A DNA stretch of 64,000 bases from an uncultured Lachnospiraceae bacterium (GTDB taxonomy: Bacteria > Bacillota > Clostridia > Lachnospirales > Lachnospiraceae): contig CAJTQI010000001.1 in assembly GCA_910578645.1 (NCBI GenBank), positions 558,001 through 622,000 of the forward strand. Reading direction: 5' to 3'. Positions 55,713-64,000 of the stretch are shown one piece after another. The notes under the pieces are model-generated. The model searched no databases. It was not told the DNA's origin and was given only the letters and a program-made list of their open reading frames with translations. The position numbers and the translations under genes were made by a program. The first letter of the stretch is position 1. Each line of letters starts with the position of its first letter.

Positions 55713-56373
55713 TATAGAAAGAATTTTGCATCAAATTAATATATTAACCAGTGATTTAATAAAGACCGGATTATGCGATGACCAAAATTTTCCTCACATA
55801 ATTAAATTAAAGAACCATCAAAAGAAAATATGCATAGGGGAGTTAGGCACAAATATATTTTTAAGAAACGTATCATATAAAGATATTTATTATGAAATGC
55901 TGCGCAAAAGAGCATACAATTTCAAGATGCTTGATGGAGCAATGCTGCTATTAGAGTATACTTTTCAAAATGAGGAAATTATTCATCACAGACTTTCGTT
56001 TTTTCCATCGCCGGATTTGTTAGAATACCAACAGAATGAGGAAATCTATTTAGAAGATGACGTATATTTAGATATCATCAATAAACAGGTGGTAACGGTA
56101 CCATTACGGTTTGATTATGAAAACCAGGAAGAAATTGCCGAGAAGATAGAGCATCCTGTTTCACACTTAACTATCGGGCAGTATGAAAATTGCAGGATAC
56201 CTGTAAGCTCTGCTGTCCCTCCATCATTATTCATAGATTTTATTATAAGAAATTTTTATCATACAGCCTACCATAAATATTGCAGCGGAATCAGAAAATA
56301 TAAGAATGAATTTGCCGAATCCATATATGGGGAGGAAAAAGAGTTAGTGTATATCGGCATTCCGCCATATTGA
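55705..56373 (+). CDS. DUF2290 protein, partner of the defence helicase
   Basis: A 222-residue DUF2290 protein. Typical segments are G-L-C-D-D-Q-N-F-P, Y-N-F-K-M-L-D-G-A, H-R-L-S-F-F-P-S-P-D-L, and H-P-V-S-H-L-T-I-G-Q-Y followed by N-C-R-I-P-V. Its ATG lies within the helicase stop region (8-base overlap), so the two are coupled. Function in phage defence is from the known pair; its biochemical activity is not established to my knowledge. Confidence 0.85.
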   Translation: MSNIERILHQINILTSDLIKTGLCDDQNFPHIIKLKNHQKKICIGELGTNIFLRNVSYKDIYYEMLRKRAYNFKMLDGAMLLLEYTFQNEEIIHHRLSFFPSPDLLEYQQNEEIYLEDDVYLDIINKQVVTVPLRFDYENQEEIAEKIEHPVSHLTIGQYENCRIPVSSAVPPSLFIDFIIRNFYHTAYHKYCSGIRKYKNEFAESIYGEEKELVYIGIPPY

Positions 56374-56408
56374 TGAAAAGGGATTTATATAAAGGATAGG
56401 AGTATATT

Positions 56409-57464
56409 ATGTGTACATATACATATCAACAGGAACTACAAACATTAATCGGACAGAACCTTCCCTGGGGCAAATTAGCCGGCAAGCGTGTCATGCTCTC
56501 TGGCGCCACAGGCATGATAGGGAAATGTATCATTGATATATTGATGCGGTATAACAAGGACTGCGCAGCGGATAAATGTGTTGATATCGTTGCCTTTAGC
56601 CGGAATGAAGAGACGGCAAGGACAAGATTGGGAGAGCACTGGGGGGAAAACAATTTTCACTATCTGTCCTGCGACGTCAACACGCAGATTCCCGAATGCG
56701 GGCAGGCAGACTTTATTATACATGCAGCTAGCAACACCCATCCGCTGCAATATGCAGGGGACCCTGTAGGAACGATTACGTCCAATGTCATCGGTACGAA
56801 GAATCTGCTTGACTATGCGGTTACTCATGAAACCCAACGGTTCTGCTTCCTGTCATCGGTGGAAGTTTACGGGGAAAACCGTGGTGATACGGAGCGGTTT
56901 GCGGAGGATTATCTGGGCTATATTGACTGTAATACGCTGCGGGCGGGCTACCCGGAGAGTAAGAGAGTGGGGGAGGCTATGTGCAATGCTTATGCCAGGG
57001 CCTATGGACTTGATTTTGTCATTCCGCGGCTGAGCAGGGTTTATGGTCCCACCATGCTGGCTTCAGATTCCAAGGCTATTGCCCAGTTTATTAAGAAAGC
57101 GGCAGCAGGGGAGGATATTGTATTAAAAAGTGCTGGAATGCAGTTATATTCCTATACTTATGCATTGGATGCCGCTATGGGAGTCCTGACGGTATTACTG
57201 AATGGAGCAAACGGAGAAGCATACAATATTTCGGATATGGAATCGGAGGTGACACTGCGTGAAATTGCGGAATGGTTGGCGCAAGATAATGGCGTGAAGG
57301 TTATATTTGATATACCGGACGCGACGGAACAGGCAGGGTATTCCACAGCGACGAAAGCACTTCTGAATACGGAGAAAGTAAAATTGTTAGGATGGGAGCC
57401 ACAGACACATATGAGGGAGGGGCTTTTGAGAACTGTCCGTAATTTGGGTAAGTGTGCAGTCTGA
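56409..57464 (+). CDS. Extended SDR sugar epimerase/dehydratase
   Basis: A 351-residue NAD(P)-dependent nucleotide-sugar epimerase/dehydratase. The dinucleotide loop is L-S-G-A-T-G-M-I-G, a later H-A-A-S-N-T-H follows, the catalytic pair is Y-P-E-S-K, and the substrate region has R-L-S-R-V-Y-G-P. The nearest relatives are UDP-sugar 4-epimerases, dehydratases and decarboxylases; the exact reaction is not clear. It starts 35 bases after DUF2290, with AAAGGATAGGAG upstream. Confidence 0.85.
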   Translation: MCTYTYQQELQTLIGQNLPWGKLAGKRVMLSGATGMIGKCIIDILMRYNKDCAADKCVDIVAFSRNEETARTRLGEHWGENNFHYLSCDVNTQIPECGQADFIIHAASNTHPLQYAGDPVGTITSNVIGTKNLLDYAVTHETQRFCFLSSVEVYGENRGDTERFAEDYLGYIDCNTLRAGYPESKRVGEAMCNAYARAYGLDFVIPRLSRVYGPTMLASDSKAIAQFIKKAAAGEDIVLKSAGMQLYSYTYALDAAMGVLTVLLNGANGEAYNISDMESEVTLREIAEWLAQDNGVKVIFDIPDATEQAGYSTATKALLNTEKVKLLGWEPQTHMREGLLRTVRNLGKCAV

Positions 57465-57553
57465 ATGTGGAGATTTTTGTCATATATTGCGCTGTAGCGA
57501 CTGTGAAATAGACAAATCCTCCAAACTGTATACCCTCTGTCCTTTCCCAGGGA

Positions 57554-57582
57554 TTGTCAATTTTTTATCACAATGATATAAT
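57554..57582 (+). promoter_or_regulatory. Near-consensus promoter of the MMPL-GLUG unit
   Basis: TTGTCA (57554-57559) and TATAAT (57577-57582) are exactly 17 bases apart. Transcription would start near 57589, just before GTAGGAGG and the MMPL ATG at 57615. It marks the start of a new transcription unit after the SDR gene. Confidence 0.75.
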
Positions 57583-57614
57583 TTCCATCGAACAGTGTAG
57601 GAGGCGCTTGTACG

Positions 57615-60119
57615 ATGGACAATGAATTAAATACAAAAAAGAACGGTAATCAGGCGATGGTGAAGATATGCGGGTTTATTGTGGACAAGAGAAACCTCTT
57701 TTTCCTGCTCTTCGGTCTCCTGATTATTTTTTCTGCAATATCGAGAAACTGGGTCAAAGTCGAAAATTCCATGGCACACTACCTGCCGGGAACGACGGAG
57801 ACGAAACAGGGGTTGGACCTCATGGAGGCGGAGTTTATTACATATGGCACCTGTAATGTGATGGTTGCAAATGTATCTTATGGGCAGGCGGAAGAAATAT
57901 GTGAGCGGTTAGAGCATTCTGACGGCGTGTTTTCCGTGGATTTTGACGACACGGAGGAACATTACACGAATGGTTCCGCCTATTATAATATTACATTTGA
58001 TTATGACGAGAAGGAAGATGCCTGTCTTGATGCCCTGGATGGGGTGAAGGAAAAACTGGACGGATATGATTACTATCTGACGACCAGCCTTGGGGACACG
58101 CAGTCAGAGCTGATTGGACAGGAGATGAATACGATTACCGTGTTGGTAGCGATTATCGTGGTATCTGTGCTGCTTCTGACGACCCAGGCGTATGCGGAGA
58201 TTCCGGTGCTGCTTATCACCTTTTTGTCAGCGGCAATCCTGAATATGGGAACAAACTTCCTCTTAGGGACAATTTCCTTCGTGTCCGATTCCGTGACGAT
58301 TGTGCTACAGCTTGCGCTGTCAGTCGATTACGCCGTTATCCTTTTAAACAGATATAAGGAGGAGCATGTAAAGCTGCCCGCGCGAGAGTCTGTTATCATA
58401 GCGCTTAGCAAGGCGATTCCGGAGATAGCGGGCAGTTCTATGACGACCATCGGCGGTCTGATTGCCATGACATTCATGCAGTACAAGATGGGACCGGATA
58501 TGGGCGTGGTTCTTATTAAAGCGATTATTTTGAGCTTGTGTGCGGTGTTTCTTCTTATGCCCGGCGTCATTATGCTTTTCTCGAATCTGATGGAAAAGAC
58601 GAAACACCGGAATTTCATTCCTGAGATTCCGGTGGTGGGCAAGTTTGCTTATGTTTCCAGGTACTTGGTGGCACCCCTTTTTATCGTTGTGATTATGGGT
58701 GGGTATATGGTTTCCAAAGGCTGTCCTTATGTATTCGGATACAGCACGGTCACGCCGCCTCTGCAGAACAGTGTGCAGAAAGCGGAGGAAATGCAGGAGA
58801 CAAATTTCGGTGAGTCGAATATGGTGGCGTTGCTTGTGCCGGCGGGAAGTTATGAGAGTGAGAAGGCGCTATTACGAGACTTGGATGCCTGTCCCGAAGT
58901 GGATTATACGATGGGGCTTGCCAATATCGAGGCTATGGACGGCTATCACCTGACGGACAAGCTGACGCCCAGGCAGTTTTCAGAGTTGATTGATTTGGAT
59001 TATGAGGTGGCGGAATTAATTTACGCTGCCTATGCCGTGAATGACGAAGATTATGCCAAGGTGGTCAACGGACTGTCGGAGTACCAGGTTCCTTTGATTG
59101 AAATGTTTATGTTTGTATATGACGAGGTGGAGGAAGGGTATGTGACACTGGAGGAGGACTTGCAGGAGACTCTTGACGATGCCTATAAGCAGATGAATTT
59201 CGCTAAAAACCAACTCCAGGGAGAGAACTATAGCCGTATGCTTGTCTACCTGACTCTGCCGGAAGAGAGCGCAGAAACTTTTGCATTTATTGACAGAATG
59301 CATGAGATTGCGGGGCGGTATTACGATGGCAAGATACTTGTATGTGGTGAGTCGGTGAGCCAGTATGATTTGCAGAAGACTTTCTCACAGGATAACATTG
59401 TGGTCAATGTGGTATCTATTCTGGTGGTGTTGGTTGTGCTGCTGTTTACCTTTAAGTCGGCGGGTATGCCTGTACTTTTAATTTTGGTTATCCAGGGAAG
59501 TATCTGGATTAACTTTTCGGTGCCTGCGCTACAGCATGATAACCTGTTCTTTATGGGATACTTGATTGTCAGTTCCATACAGATGGGTGCGAACATTGAC
59601 TATGCCATTGTCATTGCAAGCCGTTATACGGAGCTGCGCAAAGAGATGGGCAGGAAGCAGTCGATTATTGACACTATGAACCAGTCATTTCCGACCATTG
59701 TTACATCGGGCACGATGTTGGCTATATCCGGTATTCTGATTGGCAAGATGACTTCTGATGTGGCAATCTTTGGCATCGGTAAATGTCTGGGACGGGGAAC
59801 ACTAATTTCCATTTTTATCACCATGTTTGTTTTGCCACAGATTTTACTTGTAGGTGATAAGATTATAGAGAAGACTGCTTTCGTCATGAATATGCCGATT
59901 CGTACCAAAAATGCTACCGGTTTACTGAGAGTGGATGGTCTTGTGAGAGGTAAGATTGACGGTACGGTGACGGGTACTATGCGGGCAATCGTCAGGGGTA
60001 ATGTAAGCGCTTATGTGGAAGCGGGGGATGTGACGGAACTGACGGAGGAAGAGTACAGGCAGTTGTCGGCATCTATGACGAAAGAGTTTGAGAGCAGGGA
60101 GGTGAAGGAGCATGTGTAA
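57615..60119 (+). CDS. RND/MMPL-family membrane transporter
   Basis: An 834-residue transporter of the MMPL/RND type, with about 12 hydrophobic segments and two large extracellular loops (about 55-170 and 375-590). Paired D-Y-A motifs in membrane helices, S-V-D-Y-A-V-I-L and N-I-D-Y-A-I-V-I, mark the proton-relay regions. Such proteins export lipids or surface material in Gram-positive bacteria. A late cytoplasmic tail has repeated short V-x-G-x/T segments. Its stop overlaps the GLUG gene by 8 bases. Confidence 0.9.
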   Translation: MDNELNTKKNGNQAMVKICGFIVDKRNLFFLLFGLLIIFSAISRNWVKVENSMAHYLPGTTETKQGLDLMEAEFITYGTCNVMVANVSYGQAEEICERLEHSDGVFSVDFDDTEEHYTNGSAYYNITFDYDEKEDACLDALDGVKEKLDGYDYYLTTSLGDTQSELIGQEMNTITVLVAIIVVSVLLLTTQAYAEIPVLLITFLSAAILNMGTNFLLGTISFVSDSVTIVLQLALSVDYAVILLNRYKEEHVKLPARESVIIALSKAIPEIAGSSMTTIGGLIAMTFMQYKMGPDMGVVLIKAIILSLCAVFLLMPGVIMLFSNLMEKTKHRNFIPEIPVVGKFAYVSRYLVAPLFIVVIMGGYMVSKGCPYVFGYSTVTPPLQNSVQKAEEMQETNFGESNMVALLVPAGSYESEKALLRDLDACPEVDYTMGLANIEAMDGYHLTDKLTPRQFSELIDLDYEVAELIYAAYAVNDEDYAKVVNGLSEYQVPLIEMFMFVYDEVEEGYVTLEEDLQETLDDAYKQMNFAKNQLQGENYSRMLVYLTLPEESAETFAFIDRMHEIAGRYYDGKILVCGESVSQYDLQKTFSQDNIVVNVVSILVVLVVLLFTFKSAGMPVLLILVIQGSIWINFSVPALQHDNLFFMGYLIVSSIQMGANIDYAIVIASRYTELRKEMGRKQSIIDTMNQSFPTIVTSGTMLAISGILIGKMTSDVAIFGIGKCLGRGTLISIFITMFVLPQILLVGDKIIEKTAFVMNMPIRTKNATGLLRVDGLVRGKIDGTVTGTMRAIVRGNVSAYVEAGDVTELTEEEYRQLSASMTKEFESREVKEHV

Positions 60120-63100
60120 GAAGAACATGTACAGGCAAAAAGTAACCTCTTTGGTTTTGGCAGTATTTCTTACGGCAATACCGGTTATGGATGCCTGGGC
60201 GGTAGAGGGCGCAAAAAACAATGTCCAGGCGTCAGGAGACGGTGAAGAAGATTCTGAGGAAGTTATCAGTGTGGAGGATGCCAACGAGGTTGTGGAATCC
60301 TATGACGATGAGGAGGCCGAGTGGGAAGAAATATATATAGATTCCGTGGAAGGGTTGAAAGCCTTTTCTAAGAAATGTTGGTTAGACACATGGTCCCATA
60401 ATAAGAAAGTATATTTGACGGAAGATTTGAATCTGGCAGGCAGTGGATTTGTGCCGATACCCACCTTCGGAGGGTTTTTTGACGGACAGGGACATATAAT
60501 CAGCGGTCTGTCCGTAAGGGATTCTGTATCCTATGCGGGATTGTTTAACTATACCCAGAGGACAGCCGTAATCACAAACCTTAATGTGCAAGGAGCGGTG
60601 CGCCCTTCCGGCAGTCCGATTGTGGTGGGAGGCATTGTTGGAGACAACGGAGGGATTCTCATAAACTGTTCTTTTGACGGAACGGTGGAGGGCAATGACT
60701 ATGTAGGCGGTGTTGCAGGCTTTAACGAACTGAGCGGTATTTTGATAGAATGCAAAAGCGGCGGAACGGTGACGGGCGCCCACTACACGGGTGGCATAGC
60801 CGGGGAAAATGTAGGCAATATCGTGGGATGTGTCAATGAAGCAGATATCAACACTTCCAACGAAGATAAAGCGAAGTCTTTAGACGACATTAATATTGCC
60901 GATTATACTTCCGGTCTTTTGAAGACAGGTGAAGACGAAGAAGCGGACAAGGAGGCATCTACGGTAAGCAATACCATCGATTCCGGCGGTATTGCCGGGC
61001 TTTCCACAGGAATTATACAGTTTAGCACAAATAAGGGTACGGTCGGCTATGAGCACGTAGGCTATAATACGGGAGGTATCGTAGGGCGGCAGTCGGGATA
61101 TGTGTACGCTTGTGAAAATGCGGGCACGGTCTATGGACGTAAAGATGTAGGTGGTATTGCCGGACAGACAGAACCTTATATTGCCATTGACTTGTCGGAG
61201 GACATCGTGTACCAGCTCACGGAAAATATTGATAAGATGCATGACTTGACGGGAGTGATGTTGGACGACGCGGGGACAGAGTCAGATACCTTGTCTGCCA
61301 GGTTGACAGTGGTTCAGGATTTTGTGGACAAAGCATTGGAGGATACTTCCTTTCTGGCAGACCGTACCGTGGGCTGGACAGACGAAATGATAGGTTCTGT
61401 CAATGACGCGATGGGACGGTTAGACTATATCATGGAAGAAACTTCCAAGCAGGACGGTGTATTCGACCAGACGAGGGAGGCCGCAGGCAACGTGAAGGAT
61501 GCGGCCAAGAAACTGGGAGATGCGGTGGATACGATGGATATCTACCAGTATATGTCCTCAGAAGACAGGGAACGATATGAGAACGCCAAGGCGAATATGA
61601 AGACGATGTCGGACTTGTATGCGGGGTACCGCGCGGGTGCGCTTGAGGCGGCGGAAAATTACTATATTGATTATACGCGTAAGGAGGAGAAGTATAAGGA
61701 CTCCAATGGGGTCAATGAAGATAACTTAAAACCGCGCATAAGTGGAGTGGTGGATGCCACCTGGTCAGGTGCAGACGGGAAATCTTATGAAGATTATGAG
61801 GATGTGGAAGGCTGGGTTCATATTAACTTGGACAGATTACCCGATGTGGAGGTGATTGATGATTTTCCGGCTTCCAATGAAGCACAGGGCGCGCTTGACA
61901 GGGACTTGATAGCCGATGCAACGGCGCAGATGGGTCAGAACATGGCGGCGGTGGAAAGATATATTACGGATTATTCGGATGAACAGTATTATAATGCTAC
62001 CGGAGGCAATTATACAAGCGACATGGAAGGATATCTGAGCATTATGTCCGGTATCGTCATGGAGTGTCAGGATGCTATGACCAAGGACATGGCGAAAGAA
62101 CTGGAAAAGGCGGTTGACTATACAGAAGATGCTTCGGATAACCTGCACAATGCAGGCAGTGAAGCTAAGAACATTTTCGATACGCTAAATGAAATGCCGG
62201 ACATCCAATTGCCACAGCTTGGAGAAGACTACCGCTCCAGAACAAATAGCCTCACTGCGAATTTACAGGGCTTGTCGGAGAACATGGGCTATCTGAATGA
62301 TGAGATGGCTTCCACAAACGATGTACTGATTGATGATTTGGGAGATATCAATGACCAGTTCAGTACGATTATGAAGCTTTATACGGATGCCATAGACGGC
62401 GTCCTGGATATGGATTATACCAACTCCTATGAAGACACTTCCCAGGAAGATGCGGAGAGCAGCACAGACGCCACGGTGGCAGACTGCAGGAATACAGGGA
62501 CAGTCAAAGGAGATATCAATGTATCCGGTATTGTCGGGACGATGGCGATAGAGTATGATTTTGACTTGGAAGGAGATGTGACAGGAATTGAAGATGCCAG
62601 GTTAAATTCTACTTTCTTAACAAAGTGTGTCCTGCGCCAGAATGTGAACCATGGAAAGATAACGGCACAGAAGAATTATGCCGGGGGTATTACCGGCATG
62701 CAGGAGATGGGGACTATCCTGCGCTGTGAGAACTATGGGAGAATCGAGAGCAGTACCGGAAATTATGTGGGTGGCGTGGCAGGACAATCCCTGTCTAATA
62801 TTGAGCAAAGCTATGCCAAATGTACGGTATCTGGAGAAGCATATGTGGCAGGAATTGCGGGTTCCGGTTCCGATATTGGAAATTGCTGCGCAATTGTACG
62901 GATTCAAGATGCAGTCTCCTTCTCAGGCGCCATTGCCGGGGAAACTTCCGGCAGCGGTGAAGTGACGGGTAACTATTTTGTGTCGGATGAGATTGCGGGC
63001 ATCGACAGGATTAGTTACAGCGGTAAGGCAGAGCCATTAAATTATGAAGAAATGTTAGAGATTGAAGGACTTCCAAATAAATTCCGTATGATGACGATTT

Positions 63101-63795
63101 CCTTCTGTGCGGATGATGAGGAAGTTAAGGTGGTGGAGTGCCCTTACGGCGGCAGTGTGCCTATGCAACTGTATCCGGAGATTCCGACGAAAGACGGATT
63201 CTATGCGGACTGGGATATCAAGGACTTAGATAAGGTACTGTATGATGAAGATGTGACGGCAGAGTATGTCCGTTATCTGACTACCCTTGCATCGCAGCAG
63301 ACGAGGGACAACGGACAGTCGGCGATACTTGCGGACGGCATGTTCCGTCAGGAGGATATGTTGGATGTGACAGGCGGAGCTGTTTCCGACAGCAATAGCG
63401 TGGACGGCGTGACAAACATACCCCAGGAGGAATTAGTGGAGAATTGGATGATTAAGATTCCGGAGGACGGGGAAGAAAGCCATCAACTACGCTATCAGGC
63501 GCCGGAAAGCCAGACTGACGGGGTGACCATCTATGTTAAGAAGGATGGCGGATGGGAACAGACAGCCCCTACGCTTATGGGGATGTATCATCTGTTTTCC
63601 GTGGATGGGACAGAGGCAGAACTTGCAGTTTATATCCATGAAAAGGATATTATGGATTATCTGGCGTATCTCATTCTTGGGGCGGCTGTCCTGGTTGTTC
63701 TGTTTATTATGCTGATATGCAAGATTGTGAAGAAGGGAAAGGAAAAGCGGCAGAAAAGCATACAGGAAAAAGAGGAGAGTGTGACCGAGGATTAG
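60112..63795 (+). CDS. GLUG-repeat, coiled-coil, membrane-anchored surface protein
   Basis: A 1227-residue exported protein. Residues about 1-33 are a signal peptide (basic start, hydrophobic core, A-W-A-V-E). GLUG-type repeats (G-G-I-V/A-G-x-N-x-G, G-G-V-A-G-x-N) fill about 100-360 and again about 790-960. Between them, about 370-780 is mainly helical with acidic, Met/Asp-rich segments and likely coiled coil, as in YhgE/Pip-type MMPL partners. A ListeriaBacteroides-repeat-like part (about 995-1060) precedes a transmembrane helix at about 1180-1203 and a basic tail. It is coupled to the MMPL gene and may be its extracellular partner. Confidence 0.75.
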   Translation: MCKKNMYRQKVTSLVLAVFLTAIPVMDAWAVEGAKNNVQASGDGEEDSEEVISVEDANEVVESYDDEEAEWEEIYIDSVEGLKAFSKKCWLDTWSHNKKVYLTEDLNLAGSGFVPIPTFGGFFDGQGHIISGLSVRDSVSYAGLFNYTQRTAVITNLNVQGAVRPSGSPIVVGGIVGDNGGILINCSFDGTVEGNDYVGGVAGFNELSGILIECKSGGTVTGAHYTGGIAGENVGNIVGCVNEADINTSNEDKAKSLDDINIADYTSGLLKTGEDEEADKEASTVSNTIDSGGIAGLSTGIIQFSTNKGTVGYEHVGYNTGGIVGRQSGYVYACENAGTVYGRKDVGGIAGQTEPYIAIDLSEDIVYQLTENIDKMHDLTGVMLDDAGTESDTLSARLTVVQDFVDKALEDTSFLADRTVGWTDEMIGSVNDAMGRLDYIMEETSKQDGVFDQTREAAGNVKDAAKKLGDAVDTMDIYQYMSSEDRERYENAKANMKTMSDLYAGYRAGALEAAENYYIDYTRKEEKYKDSNGVNEDNLKPRISGVVDATWSGADGKSYEDYEDVEGWVHINLDRLPDVEVIDDFPASNEAQGALDRDLIADATAQMGQNMAAVERYITDYSDEQYYNATGGNYTSDMEGYLSIMSGIVMECQDAMTKDMAKELEKAVDYTEDASDNLHNAGSEAKNIFDTLNEMPDIQLPQLGEDYRSRTNSLTANLQGLSENMGYLNDEMASTNDVLIDDLGDINDQFSTIMKLYTDAIDGVLDMDYTNSYEDTSQEDAESSTDATVADCRNTGTVKGDINVSGIVGTMAIEYDFDLEGDVTGIEDARLNSTFLTKCVLRQNVNHGKITAQKNYAGGITGMQEMGTILRCENYGRIESSTGNYVGGVAGQSLSNIEQSYAKCTVSGEAYVAGIAGSGSDIGNCCAIVRIQDAVSFSGAIAGETSGSGEVTGNYFVSDEIAGIDRISYSGKAEPLNYEEMLEIEGLPNKFRMMTISFCADDEEVKVVECPYGGSVPMQLYPEIPTKDGFYADWDIKDLDKVLYDEDVTAEYVRYLTTLASQQTRDNGQSAILADGMFRQEDMLDVTGGAVSDSNSVDGVTNIPQEELVENWMIKIPEDGEESHQLRYQAPESQTDGVTIYVKKDGGWEQTAPTLMGMYHLFSVDGTEAELAVYIHEKDIMDYLAYLILGAAVLVVLFIMLICKIVKKGKEKRQKSIQEKEESVTED

Positions 63796-63840
63796 TGATA
63801 TATGATACAAGTTTGAGATTTGAAAATTATTTAGATGAAA

Positions 63841-63873
63841 AGGGCCTCCATACGACAATGGAAGCCCTTTTTT
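63841..63873. terminator. Bidirectional rho-independent terminator
   Basis: AGGGCCTCCAT (63841-63851) pairs with ATGGAAGCCCT (63858-63868) except for one mismatch, with loop ACGACA. Six T follow on the + strand and a T-run is present on the minus strand. It ends the MMPL-GLUG unit. Confidence 0.85.
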
Positions 63874-63908
63874 AAATATTCCTACGAAGGACAACTTCGT
63901 GAATATTT
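63874..63908. repeat. Long hairpin downstream of the terminator
   Basis: AAATATTC (63874-63881) pairs with GAATATTT (63901-63908), and ACGAAG (63884-63889) with CTTCGT (63895-63900), leaving a 2-base bulge and a 5-base loop. It may be a second termination hairpin or a small palindromic repeat. Confidence 0.55.
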
Positions 63909-63960
63909 TATGCAATCTGCCAGTGAAATTTTATGACAGCGCCTTTTCATACCTTAATTG

Positions 63961-64000
63961 TTAGAATAAATCCATCACAAACAGATAGGCAATCATCAGC
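63961..64000 (-). CDS. Possible 3' end of a minus-strand membrane protein gene
   Basis: Reading the minus strand from the window edge gives an open frame ending in L-M-I-A-Y-L-F-V-M-D-L-F and TAA (63963-63961). It is hydrophobic and convergent with the GLUG gene, fitting the bidirectional terminator. Only about 12 codons are visible, so this is weak. Confidence 0.25.
   Translation of the reverse strand, partial: LMIAYLFVMDLF

Noticed and set aside
1..64000. CRISPR array, tRNA, rRNA or intact IS element
   Set aside because: No repeated spacer pattern, RNA gene or transposase was seen on either strand.

Overview
The window looks like chromosomal DNA of a low-GC Gram-positive anaerobe, most likely a Lachnospiraceae-type Clostridium. 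The support is AT-rich codon use, strong AGGAGG-type ribosome binding sites, several TTG/GTG starts, an MMPL transporter paired with a GLUG-repeat surface protein, and many radical SAM and Rossmann-fusion proteins. The genus cannot be fixed from sequence alone. Nearly every gene is on the + strand. No tRNA, rRNA, CRISPR array or intact insertion sequence was seen.

Region 1 (1-46.9 kb) is a very long glycan-assembly island, tightly packed and largely co-directional. It opens inside a PseC-like aminotransferase followed by a formyltransferase (a possible N-formyl pseudaminic-type sugar). Next come three radical SAM/SPASM proteins, two large paralogues carrying a citrate-lyase-ligase-type nucleotidyltransferase domain, a transketolase split into two genes that flank a carbamoyltransferase and an SGNH-type protein, and a run of glycosyltransferases (TIGR04372-like, GT4, GT2, GT2-FkbM fusion). 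The middle holds a sulfation block: a large sulfotransferase-like protein, a sulfatase/phosphoethanolamine-transferase-fold gene interrupted by one in-frame UAG, a fucosyltransferase-like protein, APS kinase (cysC) and ATP sulfurylase (sat). After it come a Mor-like regulator, a CPA2 cation/proton antiporter, a shortened pyruvate-kinase-like protein, a DUF268 protein, a GT11 fucosyltransferase, and more GT2/GT4 and methyltransferase genes. A good rho-independent terminator at about 47.05 kb closes this part.

A recurring feature is a small Rossmann-like module (short hydrophobic strand, G-x-G-x-x-G-like turn, then a D/x-G-x-P-V second half). It is attached to methyltransferases, glycosyltransferases, the sulfotransferase, the sulfatase-fold protein, DUF268 and DUF4422 proteins, and once stands alone: 13 loci in all.

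Region 2 (47.1-53.4 kb) holds a three-gene unit built around a LamG/transmembrane/transglutaminase-like protein, then a DUF4422-type glycosyltransferase. Region 3 (53.4-56.4 kb) is a two-gene unit, a superfamily 1 helicase overlapping a DUF2290 protein, with its own promoter; it matches the known Helicase-DUF2290 anti-phage architecture. Region 4 (56.4-63.8 kb) has an extended SDR sugar epimerase/dehydratase, then, from a near-consensus promoter, an RND/MMPL transporter and a 1227-residue GLUG-repeat membrane-anchored protein, ending in a bidirectional terminator.

Taken together, the island could build a decorated (formylated, carbamoylated, methylated, fucosylated and probably sulfated) surface or flagellar glycan. 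The sulfation branch would run from sulfate to APS (sat) to PAPS (cysC) to the sulfotransferase-like protein. The acceptor and final structure cannot be read from sequence.
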